From assembly GCF_008124605.1 (NCBI RefSeq), contig NZ_VRYN01000001.1, forward strand, positions 422,772 through 486,771: DNA of 64,000 nt. Direction: 5' to 3'. This stretch comes from Halobacterium salinarum DSM 3754 (GTDB lineage: Archaea > Halobacteriota > Halobacteria > Halobacteriales > Halobacteriaceae). Shown piece by piece: positions 43,735 through 53,142 of this stretch. A program made the position numbers and the translations under genes. The stretch's first letter is position 1. Each line of letters begins with the position of its first letter. Under the pieces are notes generated by a model that ran no database searches, was not told the DNA's origin, and saw only the letters and a list, made by a program, of their open reading frames with translations.

Positions 43735-44991
43735 ATGGGTGGCCGCGTCGAGTACGAGCCGGCGAGCGCGAAAGACCTCCTCGTGGAGCTGAAAGACACC
43801 GCCGAGTTGCTCGTCGATCTGTCGTTCTCGGCGGTGTTGCACGGCAGCGACAACGTCGCCGACGAGGTGCTCCGCCTGGAGAAGCGCATGGACGTGCTCC
43901 AGTTGCGCGCGCGAATGACGCTACTGTTGGCGGCACGCAGCCCCGCTGACGCCGAGTCGCTTGCCCCCGTCTTGGGGGTGGTGGCGGCGACCGAGAAGAT
44001 GAGCGACGCCGCGGGCGACATCGCGAAAGTCGTTCGCGAGGACGTGGGGCTGCCCGACGCGATGCAGGGCGCGCTGCCCGACGCCGCGGAGTCACTGGTC
44101 CGGGGGCGCTTGGTGGCCGATTCGCGGTACGCCGACCGGACGCTTGGCGACGTGGACCTGGAGACGAACACCGGCGTGCGGGTGATCGCCGTCCGCCGCG
44201 GCGACGGCGACGCGGGCGACTGGCTGCCGAACCCGGGGCCCGAGACGACGCTGCGGCCCGCGGACGTGCTCCTGCTCCGGGGTCCCACGACCGGCGTCGA
44301 GGGCGTCTACGAGACGGTGACGGGGACGGCGTACGACCCGCCGGCGCCCAGCGAGCCGGCGGTCGCGGACCTCGGGCGCGCGGTCACGTCGGTGGCGTTG
44401 ATGAAGAACATGAGCGAGCTCGCCGTCGATCTGGCGTACGGCGCGGTGCTGTTCGACGACGACGGGCTGGCCGAGGAGGTCGTCGAGTTGGAGGCGGAAG
44501 TGGACGCCCTGAAATCCCGGTTCGAGGCGTGGACGCTGCGCGCCGCCACGGACATCGCCGATCCCGTGTCGCTGCGCGGGCTGATGCAGATCGCCACGGC
44601 GACGGAGGTCATCAGCGACGCCGCCGTCGAGATCAGCGAGGGGGTGCTCCGTGGGCTTGACACCCACATCGTCGTCCAGGAGGCCGTCGAGGCCTCCGAC
44701 GAGGTGGTGGTGCGGGTGCCCGTGGGCGCGGGCGGCGAGCTTCCGGGGACGACACTCGGCGACCAGCGCGTGAAAACCAGGACCGGAATGCGAATCATCG
44801 CGGTTCGACGGGGTGCCACATCGGACACCGGTGACGTGGCGGCGGCGGGCAGCCGGGACGGACACCGCAGCCCCGAGGACGCGTGGGTGATCGAGCCGGG
44901 GCCGGAAACCACTGTCCGGGCGAGTGACGTGTTGCTCGCGAAGGGGACGCGCAGCGGCGCACAGAAGCTGCGGGAGCTGGCCGGCGCTTAA
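43735..44991 (+). CDS. Tandem PhoU-like/TrkA-C (RCK-C) regulatory protein
   Basis: 418 residues made of two homologous halves. Each half has a helical PhoU-like bundle (about 5-95 and 222-315) and a TrkA-C domain (about 122-200 and 335-415). Matching segments include TLGDVDLETNTGVRVIAVRRG against TLGDQRVKTRTGMRIIAVRRG and GPETTLRPADVLLLRG against GPETTVRASDVLLAKG. There are no membrane helices. TrkA-C domains bind cyclic di-AMP or other ligands and control K+ and Na+ transporters, so this is probably a soluble regulator of ion transport. The partner transporter is unknown. Confidence 0.88.
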   Translation: MGGRVEYEPASAKDLLVELKDTAELLVDLSFSAVLHGSDNVADEVLRLEKRMDVLQLRARMTLLLAARSPADAESLAPVLGVVAATEKMSDAAGDIAKVVREDVGLPDAMQGALPDAAESLVRGRLVADSRYADRTLGDVDLETNTGVRVIAVRRGDGDAGDWLPNPGPETTLRPADVLLLRGPTTGVEGVYETVTGTAYDPPAPSEPAVADLGRAVTSVALMKNMSELAVDLAYGAVLFDDDGLAEEVVELEAEVDALKSRFEAWTLRAATDIADPVSLRGLMQIATATEVISDAAVEISEGVLRGLDTHIVVQEAVEASDEVVVRVPVGAGGELPGTTLGDQRVKTRTGMRIIAVRRGATSDTGDVAAAGSRDGHRSPEDAWVIEPGPETTVRASDVLLAKGTRSGAQKLRELAGA

Positions 44992-45257
44992 TCGGAGTCC
45001 GGGATGTCGACCGTCTTCGAGACGCGGTAGGCAGCGCCCAGCGTAAACACGGCGGTTGCGAACATCGCGACCGTGAACGCCAGCACGAGCCCCATGCCGG
45101 CCAGATACGGGGTGGGGTAGGCGGAGCCGCCGGCTGACACCACGAACAGCCAGTAGGTTCCGATCGCGACGAGCGCGCCGACGACGGCACCGCGTTTGAC
45201 CTGCGTGGCCACGTTCAGCGCGTCTAGGAGGTTCTGTACGCCGGGCCGTTCTGGCAT
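44988..45257 (-). CDS. Small membrane protein, DUF7536-like
   Basis: 89 residues, two hydrophobic helices (about 22-40 and 49-72) and an acidic C-terminus. The stop overlaps the convergent PhoU/TrkA-C stop by 4 bp. The DUF assignment is from memory of its general pattern, and function is unknown. Confidence 0.7.
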   Translation of the reverse strand: MPERPGVQNLLDALNVATQVKRGAVVGALVAIGTYWLFVVSAGGSAYPTPYLAGMGLVLAFTVAMFATAVFTLGAAYRVSKTVDIPDSD

Positions 45258-45342
45258 AGACGGGTGTTGTGGCGGCCGGGCTTTAGCCCCGTTGGTTCGG
45301 CGACCGAATCGCTGAAGGGACGGCCGGTGGAACCGACACACA

Positions 45343-46299
45343 ATGACCAGCCTTGGCACCGCGTCGGCCGCACCCGGGGAGTTCGACAGTGGCCGCCTCA
45401 CGGTCGGCGAGACGCGCGACGGCACCACGCTTGGGTTGCCGGTCGCGGTCGTGAACGGCGCGCGGGACGGCAAGACGCTGTACATGCAGGCCGCGAGCGA
45501 CGGCGACGAACTCAACGGCGTGGGTGTGGTGCGACGCGTCGTCCCGCAACTCGACCCCGCGGAGATCGCGGGGGAGATCCTGATCGTGGGCATCGCGAAC
45601 CTGCCCGCGTTCCGGGTGGCCGAACACCGCAACCCCATCGACGACACCAAGCTGAACCGCGCGTACCCCGGGACGGCCGATGGATCGTCGAGCGAGCGCA
45701 TCGCGCATGCGACGTTCACGGCCGCCGAGAGCGCCGATCTCGTCGTCGACCTCCACCAGGGGTCGACCTCCCGGATGATCAACGAGGTGCGCGTGCGGTG
45801 TGGCCGCCACCACCGCCTGCACTCGCAGTGCCTGGAACTCGCGAAGGTGTTTGGCACCGGCCACGTGCTCGATCAGAAGGGGCCCGACGGGCAGCTCGCG
45901 CGCGCCGGACCGAACACGGGCGTGCCCACCATCGACCCCGAACTCGGCGGGTGTGTCGGGTGGGACGCCGACTCCATCGAGTACGGCGTCACCGGCGTGT
46001 TCAACGTGTTGCGGCATTACGGCTTCCTGGATGGGGACGTGGACACGACCGAGCAGGTGCGCGCGCGCGAGTTCGACCGGTATGGGTCGCCGGCCGGCGG
46101 GCTCGTGGACTACGCCGTGGAGCTCGGGGATCGCGTCGACGCCGGGGACGCGCTGTTCGACGTGACCGATCCGTTCGGGATGCTGAAAGCGACGGTGACC
46201 GCCGACCGCAACGGGATCTTCTGGCGGTCCCGCCGCAAACCCCAGGTGGCGACCGGCGAGTACGTGTGTTCGGTGGGGGCGCGGGTGGACACGTACTAG
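45343..46299 (+). CDS. Succinylglutamate desuccinylase/aspartoacylase-family protein
   Basis: 318 residues. The M14-like core is seen in LIVGIANLPAFRVAEHRN, DLHQGST (His ligand) and a C-terminal beta domain with an EYVCSVGARV ending. In the first metal motif, usually H-G-x-E, this protein has D-G-D-E (residues 53-56), so the usual His is Asp. It probably hydrolyses an N-acyl amino acid; the substrate is unknown and activity with the altered site needs proof. Confidence 0.85.
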   Translation: MTSLGTASAAPGEFDSGRLTVGETRDGTTLGLPVAVVNGARDGKTLYMQAASDGDELNGVGVVRRVVPQLDPAEIAGEILIVGIANLPAFRVAEHRNPIDDTKLNRAYPGTADGSSSERIAHATFTAAESADLVVDLHQGSTSRMINEVRVRCGRHHRLHSQCLELAKVFGTGHVLDQKGPDGQLARAGPNTGVPTIDPELGGCVGWDADSIEYGVTGVFNVLRHYGFLDGDVDTTEQVRAREFDRYGSPAGGLVDYAVELGDRVDAGDALFDVTDPFGMLKATVTADRNGIFWRSRRKPQVATGEYVCSVGARVDTY

Positions 46300-46344
46300 C
46301 GCGACACCGCTGGGCTGACGTGGCGGGGCGGCGATGAACACCGT

Positions 46345-47436
46345 ATGCTTGTGTGCCGGTCGTGTGGCGCGACGTACGAGACGGGTCCCGAGGAGCCGTG
46401 GCGCTGCCGGGCGTGTGAGCACGCCGTTGATTTCGCCGAGCGCCCACGGGCGACCGGGGACCCGACGGCGGTCGATCCGACGGCGGGGCTGTGGGCGTTC
46501 TCGGAGTTCCTGCCGGTGGCCGCCGACGATGCCGTGTCGCTGGGGGAAGGGTGGACGCCGTTGGTGTCGGCGTCCGAGTGGGACGCCGAGTTCAAACTCG
46601 ATTACGTGTGTCCGTCGGGCAGCTACAAGGACCGCGGCGCGGCGGTGCTGATGACGCGGGCGGCGGCGCTGGGTGTGGATCGCGTCGTCGAGGATTCGTC
46701 GGGGAACGCCGGGGCGGCGGTCGCGCAGTACGCCGCGCGGGCGGGCATCGACGCGGAGATCTACGTGCCAGCGGACGCCCCGGCGGCGAAGCTGGACGCG
46801 ATGGAGGCCGCCGGCGCGACGACCGTGCCGGTGGCGGGCGGACGGCGTGCGGTGACCGAGGCGTGCGTCAGCGAGGCCGTCGGGAGCGACGCGTGGTACG
46901 CCAGCCACGCGTGGTCGCCGTCGTTCTACGCCGGGACGGCGACGGTCGCCTACGAGATCGCCGCCCAGCGGGGGTGGCGTGCGCCGGACGCGGTGGTGGT
47001 GCCCGTCGGCCACGGCACGCTGCTGTTGGGCGCGTACCGGGGGTTTCGGGCGCTCGCCGCGGGCGGCTGGATCGAGTCGATGCCACGACTGCTGGGCGTG
47101 CAGGCGGCTGGCGTGGAGCCGGTCGCCGCGGCGGTCAACGGGTCGGCATCGGACGAAGACGCGGTCAACGAGGCGGCCGACGGGATTCAGATCCGGTCGC
47201 CGGCCCGCCTGGATCAGGTGGTGGCTGCGGTGGCGGCGACCGACGGCGACGTGGTAGCGTGTGACGAGTCAGCGACCACGGACGCGCTGGCGTCGCTGCA
47301 CGAGGCCGGACTGTACGTCGAGCCGACGAGCGCGGTGGCTGTCGCGGGGCTTGCGGCGTACCGAGCCCGTGGCGTGGTCGGTGACAGCGATGACGTGGTC
47401 GTTGCGTTGACCGGCAGCGGCCTGAAGAAGCCCTAA
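46345..47436 (+). CDS. Threonine synthase-like PLP enzyme
   Basis: 363 residues. An N-terminal zinc ribbon (CRSC, CRAC) is followed by a fold-type II PLP domain with the PLP lysine in SGSYKDRGAAVLM and the loop DSSGNAGAA. The C-terminal LTGSGLKKP is typical of threonine synthase. The protein is shorter than many ThrC enzymes and carries an N-terminal zinc ribbon, as in threonine synthase-like paralogues; its true substrate (O-phosphohomoserine or another) is not certain. Confidence 0.87.
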   Translation: MLVCRSCGATYETGPEEPWRCRACEHAVDFAERPRATGDPTAVDPTAGLWAFSEFLPVAADDAVSLGEGWTPLVSASEWDAEFKLDYVCPSGSYKDRGAAVLMTRAAALGVDRVVEDSSGNAGAAVAQYAARAGIDAEIYVPADAPAAKLDAMEAAGATTVPVAGGRRAVTEACVSEAVGSDAWYASHAWSPSFYAGTATVAYEIAAQRGWRAPDAVVVPVGHGTLLLGAYRGFRALAAGGWIESMPRLLGVQAAGVEPVAAAVNGSASDEDAVNEAADGIQIRSPARLDQVVAAVAATDGDVVACDESATTDALASLHEAGLYVEPTSAVAVAGLAAYRARGVVGDSDDVVVALTGSGLKKP

Positions 47437-47654
47437 CGCCACTCCGAGAGGGCGGTGAACGCGTCGTCGGCGGCGGTGATCCACGTCGTGACGAGCGTGT
47501 CCGGGTCGGCGTCCGCGGGGAACAGCGTGCACTCCTCGTGGCCGTCGGTGGCCGTTTCAACCCGAGCGAGCACTCGGCCGGACGCAGCGCTCGTCGGCTG
47601 TTCGTCCGGCGTTACGGCGTCGTCGTCACGGTGAGTGCGACTGCCCGGTGACAT
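47433..47654 (-). CDS. DUF7511-like small protein
   Basis: 73 residues, acidic. The core CTLFPADADPDTLVTTWITA matches the haloarchaeal DUF7511 pattern; function unknown. Its stop overlaps the stop of the convergent threonine synthase-like gene. Confidence 0.75.
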   Translation of the reverse strand: MSPGSRTHRDDDAVTPDEQPTSAASGRVLARVETATDGHEECTLFPADADPDTLVTTWITAADDAFTALSEWR

Positions 47655-47731
47655 ACGCGGAGTTTCGACAACGAGACGGTAAAATGTGGGGGTGGACTAC
47701 GGCTGCACGAAAATCGGCATAAAACACTTAT

Positions 47732-48994
47732 CTATCGCTCCGGATGAACCGCCGCGTCCCAGTCACCGCGGACCAGTGGCTGTGCGATGTGGCGGCGCGC
47801 GCACGGCGGCACCTCGTACCAGCCGGGGTCAAGCGCGCGCTCGATGAGCCGGTGGGCGGTCCCGGGGGCGGTCGTCGAGCAGTCCCGGCACCGGTAGCCT
47901 TGGGTTGCGCCCGCGCTCTCCATGGTCGTCCCGCAGTCCGGACACACCGGGGTCGTCGGCGTGGTGCGTGTGAGGCCGCGCACGGCGAACTTCTCCAGTT
48001 TGAGCGTGCCGTCGGCGACCTCCCCGCAGGCGGTGATGCGGTCGCCGGGGCGGAGGTTGCGGACGTGGTCGCGGAACCGCTTGGTGGGTTCGAACGCCAC
48101 ACAGGCCAGCGTCGCCTCGCCGTCGGTGATCGGCACGAACACGTGGCCACCCTCCCGGGTTTCGGGGTGGTCGGCAACGACGCCCTCGACGCGGTAGCCG
48201 CGGCCGTCGCGGGCGTCCGCAAGCGGTGCGTCGGCGAGGTGGGCGTCGGTGCCCTGGTTGGTGACGAACAGCTCGCGCGCGTGGGGCGGCTCGCTGTCGA
48301 TGTCGGCGGCGACGGCCTGGACCGCGTCGGCGTCGTCGCCCCGGATGCCGTAGAGGATCGGGCCCGGCGTGTGTGGCACGCAGACGAGGTCGTCCTCGAC
48401 GTGGTCGACGGTGTCCCAGGCGGCGGGGTAGGCGTCGTCGGCGGCGGCGAACACGCTGTCGGCGTCGACACGCCGGGTGGTCCCCCAGCGGTCGCGGGGG
48501 CGATACTGGATGCACTCGTAGGTCCAGTCGGAGAACGCCGTCCACGCGCCGACGGCAGCCAGCGCGCCCACGACGCCGCGGCCGGTCCCCCAGCCGGCGG
48601 TTCGGTAGCCGTGGGCGGCCGCCAGCGCCGCGGCGTCGGCGGGGTCGATGTCGGCGCGGAGCGCGCGGTGGGCGAACGCGGCGACCGGAGCCGGCGCGTC
48701 GGCGTCGTGAGCGACGACGACCCCGGGGTTGGTGCGGTCGTCGTCGATCTCGGCGTGCGCGTCGACGACCCGTCGCGCGGTGTCGAAGCCGACCTGCGGG
48801 TCCACGTCGGCGTGCACGGCGAGGGCGGCGTTCCCGCGGGTCTTGTACGCGACCGCGGGGTTCAGGCGCACGAGGAGCACGCGGTGGACGGTGCAGCCGG
48901 CGGCCCGGAGTTCCTCGGCGACGAGGTGGGCGGCGTACGTCGTACACATCCCCGCAGTCCGGGAGTCCGTGTCGTCCAGCGCCACGACGGTCAT
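47732..48994 (-). CDS. tiaS: tRNA(Ile2) 2-agmatinylcytidine synthetase
   Basis: 420 residues from the ATG at 48994, which opens the conserved MTVVALDDTDSRTAGMCTTY; a start at 49036 is unlikely. The ATPase-type DDTDS motif, the OB-fold region and a C-terminal zinc ribbon (CPDC, CRDC) are present. TiaS attaches agmatine to C34 of tRNA-Ile2 so that it reads AUA. Essential in archaea. Confidence 0.95.
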   Translation of the reverse strand: MTVVALDDTDSRTAGMCTTYAAHLVAEELRAAGCTVHRVLLVRLNPAVAYKTRGNAALAVHADVDPQVGFDTARRVVDAHAEIDDDRTNPGVVVAHDADAPAPVAAFAHRALRADIDPADAAALAAAHGYRTAGWGTGRGVVGALAAVGAWTAFSDWTYECIQYRPRDRWGTTRRVDADSVFAAADDAYPAAWDTVDHVEDDLVCVPHTPGPILYGIRGDDADAVQAVAADIDSEPPHARELFVTNQGTDAHLADAPLADARDGRGYRVEGVVADHPETREGGHVFVPITDGEATLACVAFEPTKRFRDHVRNLRPGDRITACGEVADGTLKLEKFAVRGLTRTTPTTPVCPDCGTTMESAGATQGYRCRDCSTTAPGTAHRLIERALDPGWYEVPPCARRHIAQPLVRGDWDAAVHPER

Positions 48995-49095
48995 GGCGCG
49001 CCCTACGCGGGTGGCCGTCTTCGACGTTGCGGTCACGGCGGTCGAGCCGAGCGCGGAGTAGAAACAGGGCCAGCGGCGCTGGCACCGTCACAACG

Positions 49096-49103
49096 CATAT
49101 ATG
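49096..49103 (+). promoter_or_regulatory. TATA box of the COG1395-type gene
   Basis: CATATATG lies 25-32 bp before the ATG at 49128. It contains the ATG at 49101, which therefore cannot be the start. Confidence 0.65.
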
Positions 49104-49127
49104 GTGGCAAAGACCTATCACCGTGGT

Positions 49128-50090
49128 ATGTCACGGTCGGCTCTCATCGAGAACGTCACCGCGATGCTCGCAGACGCGGGCTTTTCGGTGAGCGACCGGT
49201 GTGCGACGCGGCCCAAGAGCTTCGACGTCGCCGCGCGGCGCGGCAGCGACGTGGTGTTGATGAAGGTCCTCGTGAACATCGACGCCTTCGACGCTGAGAC
49301 GGGCGCCGAGATGCGGCGGCTGGGAACGTATCTCCACGCGACGCCACTGGTCGTGGGACTGCGAACGCGCGACGAAGACCTCGATCCGGGGGTGGTGTAC
49401 TTCCGCCACGGCGTCCCCGTGTTCAACCCCGATACGGCGATGGAACTGTTCGTCGACGGGATCCCGCCGCTCGTGTACGCGGCACCCGGCGGGCTGTACG
49501 TGAACATCGACGGCGACGTGCTCGCGGACCGCCGCGAGGACGAACGGTTGAGCCTCGGCCAGCTCGCCAGCGAACTCGGCGTGTCACGGCGCACGGTCTC
49601 GAAATACGAGGACGGAATGAACGCGAGCATCGAGGTGGCGATGCGCCTGGAGGACCTCTTCGGGGGTGAGCTCACGGCACCGGTCGACGTGATGGACGGC
49701 GCCGAAGACGTCCGGGACACGGATCCGACCCCGGACGATCCGGAGGCGGCCCCCGAGGACGTGCCCGTGTTGTCCGTGCTCGCGCGAGTGGGGTTCGAAG
49801 TGCATCCGACGGTGCAAGCGCCGTTCAAAGCGGTCGGGGAGGCGGGCGCGGGCCACGACCGGCTGCTGACCGGGCACTCGGCGTTCACCGAGGCCGCCGT
49901 CAAGCGCGCCCGCATCATGAGCTCCGTCGGCGAGGTCACGCACACGCGGGCGGTGTACGTCGTCGACGAGGCCGGCCGGGAGTCCGTCGACGACACCGCG
50001 ATCGTGGAGCGCGAGGAGCTGGCGAACGTCGACGACTCCGAGGACCTCCGGGATCTGCTGGCCGACCGCGGCGACCTCCAGGAGGCCTAA
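49128..50090 (+). CDS. Predicted HTH regulator with nuclease-like N-terminal domain (COG1395-like)
   Basis: 320 residues. The N-terminal 120 residues look like an endonuclease-type alpha/beta fold ([22 protein letters not shown]) but lack the usual E-x-K acidic residue; a Cro/C1-type HTH follows (about 145-190, [20 protein letters not shown]). The rest (200-320) is conserved and of unknown role. It is annotated as a putative HTH transcriptional regulator in Halobacterium (I recall VNG_2112C). The TATA position sets the start. Convergent with mscS, sharing 4 bp. Confidence 0.9.
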
Positions 50091-51217
50091 GCCTGGAGGC
50101 TGTCGTCCTCGGTGAGGAGCTGGCGGTGGGGGTACGGGATGTCGATGTCGGCGTCGTCGAGGGCTGTTTTCACCGCGCGCACGACCGCCGCGGTTGCCAT
50201 GCTGCGTTTGGCGGGACTCGGGTGGGTGATCCAGAACCGACACTCCAGGACGATCGCGGAGTCACCGAGCGCCGTCGGCACGACCTGCGGGGCCGGCGTA
50301 TCGAGGATCCGCGAGACGTCGGTGATCGCGTCCTCGATGACGTCCTCGGCGGTTTCGATGTCGGCGTCGTAGTCGACGCCGACAGCAACGGAGAGCCGAA
50401 GCCGGTCGAGGCTCGTGCGGTTCGTGATCGTCGCGTTCAACACGTTCTCGTTGGGGATCACCACCTCCTCGCCGCTGGGGTTGCGGACACGGGTGTTGAC
50501 CACGGTGATGTCGGTGACGGTGCCCTCGGCGTCGGCGAGCGCGATCCAGTCGCCGATCTCGAAGGGGCGCGCGACCATCAACACGAGCCCGGCGATGAGC
50601 GAGCCGATGGTGGTGCGGGCGGCGGTGCCGATGACGATCCCGAGGAACCCCGCGCCGACGAGGAGGCCGCTGGGATCGACCCCCCAGATCGTGAGCGCGG
50701 CGATCCCGGCGGCGACGAGCACGGTGATCTGTAACACGCGGAATACGACGCCCTGTTGGTGTTGGGTGAGGGTGTCGGAGGCTTCGGCGTAGGCGGTGAT
50801 GCGTGCGTCGACCACGTCGAGAGTGACCAGGGCGGCTCCGGCGATCCCGAGCGTGACCGCGAGCCGGACGGCCACGGGCAGCAGGTCGGCGAGGCTCGCC
50901 ACCGTCAGCATGACGAGGTCGACGTACCCCCAGACGAGAAGCGCCAGCAGCGCGGCGGCCGCGAGCAGCACCGCCTGAGTCAGTCTGACGACGATCCCGG
51001 TCGGGAAGTCGATCGAGAACGCCGTGGGGTCGCCGGGGATGCGGTCGTCGGTGAGCACGCGAGCGGTGAGCTGGCGGTGGACGCCGCGAATGATGCGGGG
51101 GGCGACCAGCCACGCGGCACCGACCGCGACGACGGCGAGCGCCGCGGTGACGGCGAGGCGTGCCTGTGTCGATGCCAACGCGTCGATGATCGACTGCACT
51201 CGGTGAGCCACGCGCAC
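50087..51217 (-). CDS. Mechanosensitive channel, MscS family
   Basis: 376 residues from a GTG. Four to five membrane helices precede the pore helix region ([23 protein letters not shown], residues about 190-212), then the beta domain ([17 protein letters not shown]) and an alpha/beta C-terminal domain. MscS channels release solutes under osmotic downshock, important in a high-salt cell. The glutaredoxin-like gene lies about 60 bp further upstream on the same strand. Confidence 0.92.
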
Positions 51218-51276
51218 GGATGTACCGACTGACGCGCGCAGTGCTCAAAAAGTCAGTGGCACCTGCCAGCGGGCAG

Positions 51277-51522
51277 TTACTCGGCGTAGTGCTGTTCGAG
51301 GTGGGCGACGATGTCGTCGCTTTCGGGCATGCCGTCGATGTCGTGGTCGGGGTCGACGAGCACCGGCACGCCGGTCTGTCCGCTGACCGATTCGACGGCG
51401 TCACGGTCGCTGTGCGAGCTGGGGACCTCGTGTTCGACGTAGTCGAGGCCGAGCTCGTCGAGTTTCGTTTCGACTTTCGCGCAGTACGGGCAGCCCGGGA
51501 GCTTGTAGAGTTCCAGCGACAT
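51277..51522 (-). CDS. Glutaredoxin-like protein
   Basis: 81 residues from the ATG at 51522. The CxxC active site is in LPGCPYCAKVE, and the glutathione-type GVPVLVD with cis-Pro follows. It reduces disulfides; the reductant in haloarchaea is probably gamma-glutamylcysteine or thioredoxin. Unknown client. Confidence 0.92.
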   Translation of the reverse strand: MSLELYKLPGCPYCAKVETKLDELGLDYVEHEVPSSHSDRDAVESVSGQTGVPVLVDPDHDIDGMPESDDIVAHLEQHYAE

Positions 51523-51587
51523 ACACCAGTGTACGGGGCAGCGAGTGAAGAGTGCGGTGGACCGAGCAGGAACAGCCGGTTCGCGGA

Positions 51588-53024
51588 TCAGACGGCGGCG
51601 GCGAGGACGCCGCTGGTGCGGACGTAGAAGTAGACGATGAACGCGGCGGCCAGCAGCCACTGGCCGATGGCGACCTCGTCGGCGTCGCCGGTGGCGACCT
51701 TGACGACGGGGTAGGAGACGATGCCGGCGGCGATGCCGTACGCGATGGAGTACGTGAACGGCATCACGATGATGGTGAGGCCGGCGGGAATGGAGTGCGT
51801 GATGTCATCCCAGTCGATCGCCGTGACGTTCGCGAGCATCAGCAACGCGACGACGACGAGCGCGATGTGGCTGGCGTACTGGGGGATGGCGGCGGCGAGC
51901 GGGACGACCAGCAGCGACAGGAAAAACAGGACGGCGACGACGAGCGCGACCATGCCGGTGCGGCCGCCTTCCTCGACGCCGGTCGCGGATTCGATGTAGG
52001 TGGTGACCGTGGAGGTGCCGATGATCGCGCCGAAGGTGGTGCCGATGGCGTCAGCCATCAGCGGTTCGTCGGCGTCGGGGAGGTTGCCGTCGGTGTTCAG
52101 GAAGCCGCCGGCTTGGCCGACGCCGACGAGCGTGCCGGCGGTGTCGAAGAAGTCCACGAAGAAGAACGTGAACACGATGAGCGCGAAGCTGAACGCGTCG
52201 ATGTCCTGGAAGCCGGCGAGGAACGCGCCGACGAGCGGCGTGATGTCGTATTGGGCGTGTGGGAGGCGCTGGGTGGCGATGCCACCGGTGCGGACGAAGT
52301 CCCCGATGAGGACGCCGGGGTCGACGACGCCGGCGAACGTGAGCACGCCGCCGGTGGCGGCGGTCGCGATGATGCCCAGGACGATGCTGCCGGTGACGCC
52401 GCGGGCGTGGAGCGCGATGGTGAAAAACAGGCCCAGAATGGAGACGACGGCGACGGGGTTCTGCGCGAGGTTGCCGAGCGCGAGGATGGTGCCGGCGTCG
52501 CCGACGACGATGCCCATGGCTTCGAGGCCGATGATCGCGAGGTACAGCCCGATGCCGGTTCCGACCGCGAGCTTGACCGGTTCGGGGAACAGTGTGATGA
52601 CGTATTCGCGCGCGCCGACGGCCGTGAGCACGATGAACAGCAGCCCCTCGGTGAAGACGGCGGCGAGCGCGGTCTGCCAGGGGACGCCGAGCGTGCCGAC
52701 GACGGTGAACGCGAAGAAGGCGTTGAGGCCCAGGCCGGGCGCGAGCGCGAACGGGCGGTTGGCGTAGAACGCCATGACGAGCATGGCGACGCCGGACGCC
52801 AGGAGCGTGACGACCGCCAGCATTTGGACGGTTTGGTCGTGGCTGTAGTTCGCCAGCGCGATGCCGGGTTTGACGACCTCGCCGGCCCTCGTGCGTTGTG
52901 TCATGACGACGGGGTTGACCAGGACGATGTACGACATCGCCAGAAACGTGGTCAGCCCGGCGACGAGTTCCGTCCGCAGGTCGGTGTCGTGGTCGTCGAA
53001 TCCGAAGTACTCAGCGAGCCCCAT
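51588..53024 (-). CDS. NCS2-family nucleobase permease
   Basis: 478 residues and about twelve to fourteen helices. The start TDLRTELVAGLTTFLAMSYIV and FFVDFFDTAGTLVGVG are signatures of the AzgA-type (xanthine/guanine/adenine) branch. It probably imports purines or uracil with H+. Next upstream on the same strand come gfcR and pyrE, nucleotide-related genes. Confidence 0.92.
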   Translation of the reverse strand: MGLAEYFGFDDHDTDLRTELVAGLTTFLAMSYIVLVNPVVMTQRTRAGEVVKPGIALANYSHDQTVQMLAVVTLLASGVAMLVMAFYANRPFALAPGLGLNAFFAFTVVGTLGVPWQTALAAVFTEGLLFIVLTAVGAREYVITLFPEPVKLAVGTGIGLYLAIIGLEAMGIVVGDAGTILALGNLAQNPVAVVSILGLFFTIALHARGVTGSIVLGIIATAATGGVLTFAGVVDPGVLIGDFVRTGGIATQRLPHAQYDITPLVGAFLAGFQDIDAFSFALIVFTFFFVDFFDTAGTLVGVGQAGGFLNTDGNLPDADEPLMADAIGTTFGAIIGTSTVTTYIESATGVEEGGRTGMVALVVAVLFFLSLLVVPLAAAIPQYASHIALVVVALLMLANVTAIDWDDITHSIPAGLTIIVMPFTYSIAYGIAAGIVSYPVVKVATGDADEVAIGQWLLAAAFIVYFYVRTSGVLAAAV

Positions 53025-53142
53025 GATGCACGTTTGGCCACATCCCCAGGACGTACTTGAGCCTTGTTGTACACGTTCGACGCTCGTGGTTGCTTATGGG
53101 AGTTTGTGGTGAAAATAATGCACAATTACGGATAGAATCCGG

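Noticed and set aside
45343-46299. Zinc-dependent carboxypeptidase A
   Set aside because: The overall pattern and the C-terminal beta domain fit the succinylglutamate desuccinylase/aspartoacylase branch better.
49101-49127. ATG at 49101 as start of the COG1395-type regulator
   Set aside because: It lies within the TATA box CATATATG (49096-49103). Transcription would begin near 49128.
53025-53142. Purine riboswitch in front of the NCS2 permease
   Set aside because: The gap is short and shows no conserved aptamer core, and the permease appears to have a nearly leaderless promoter. Purine riboswitches are not known from haloarchaea.
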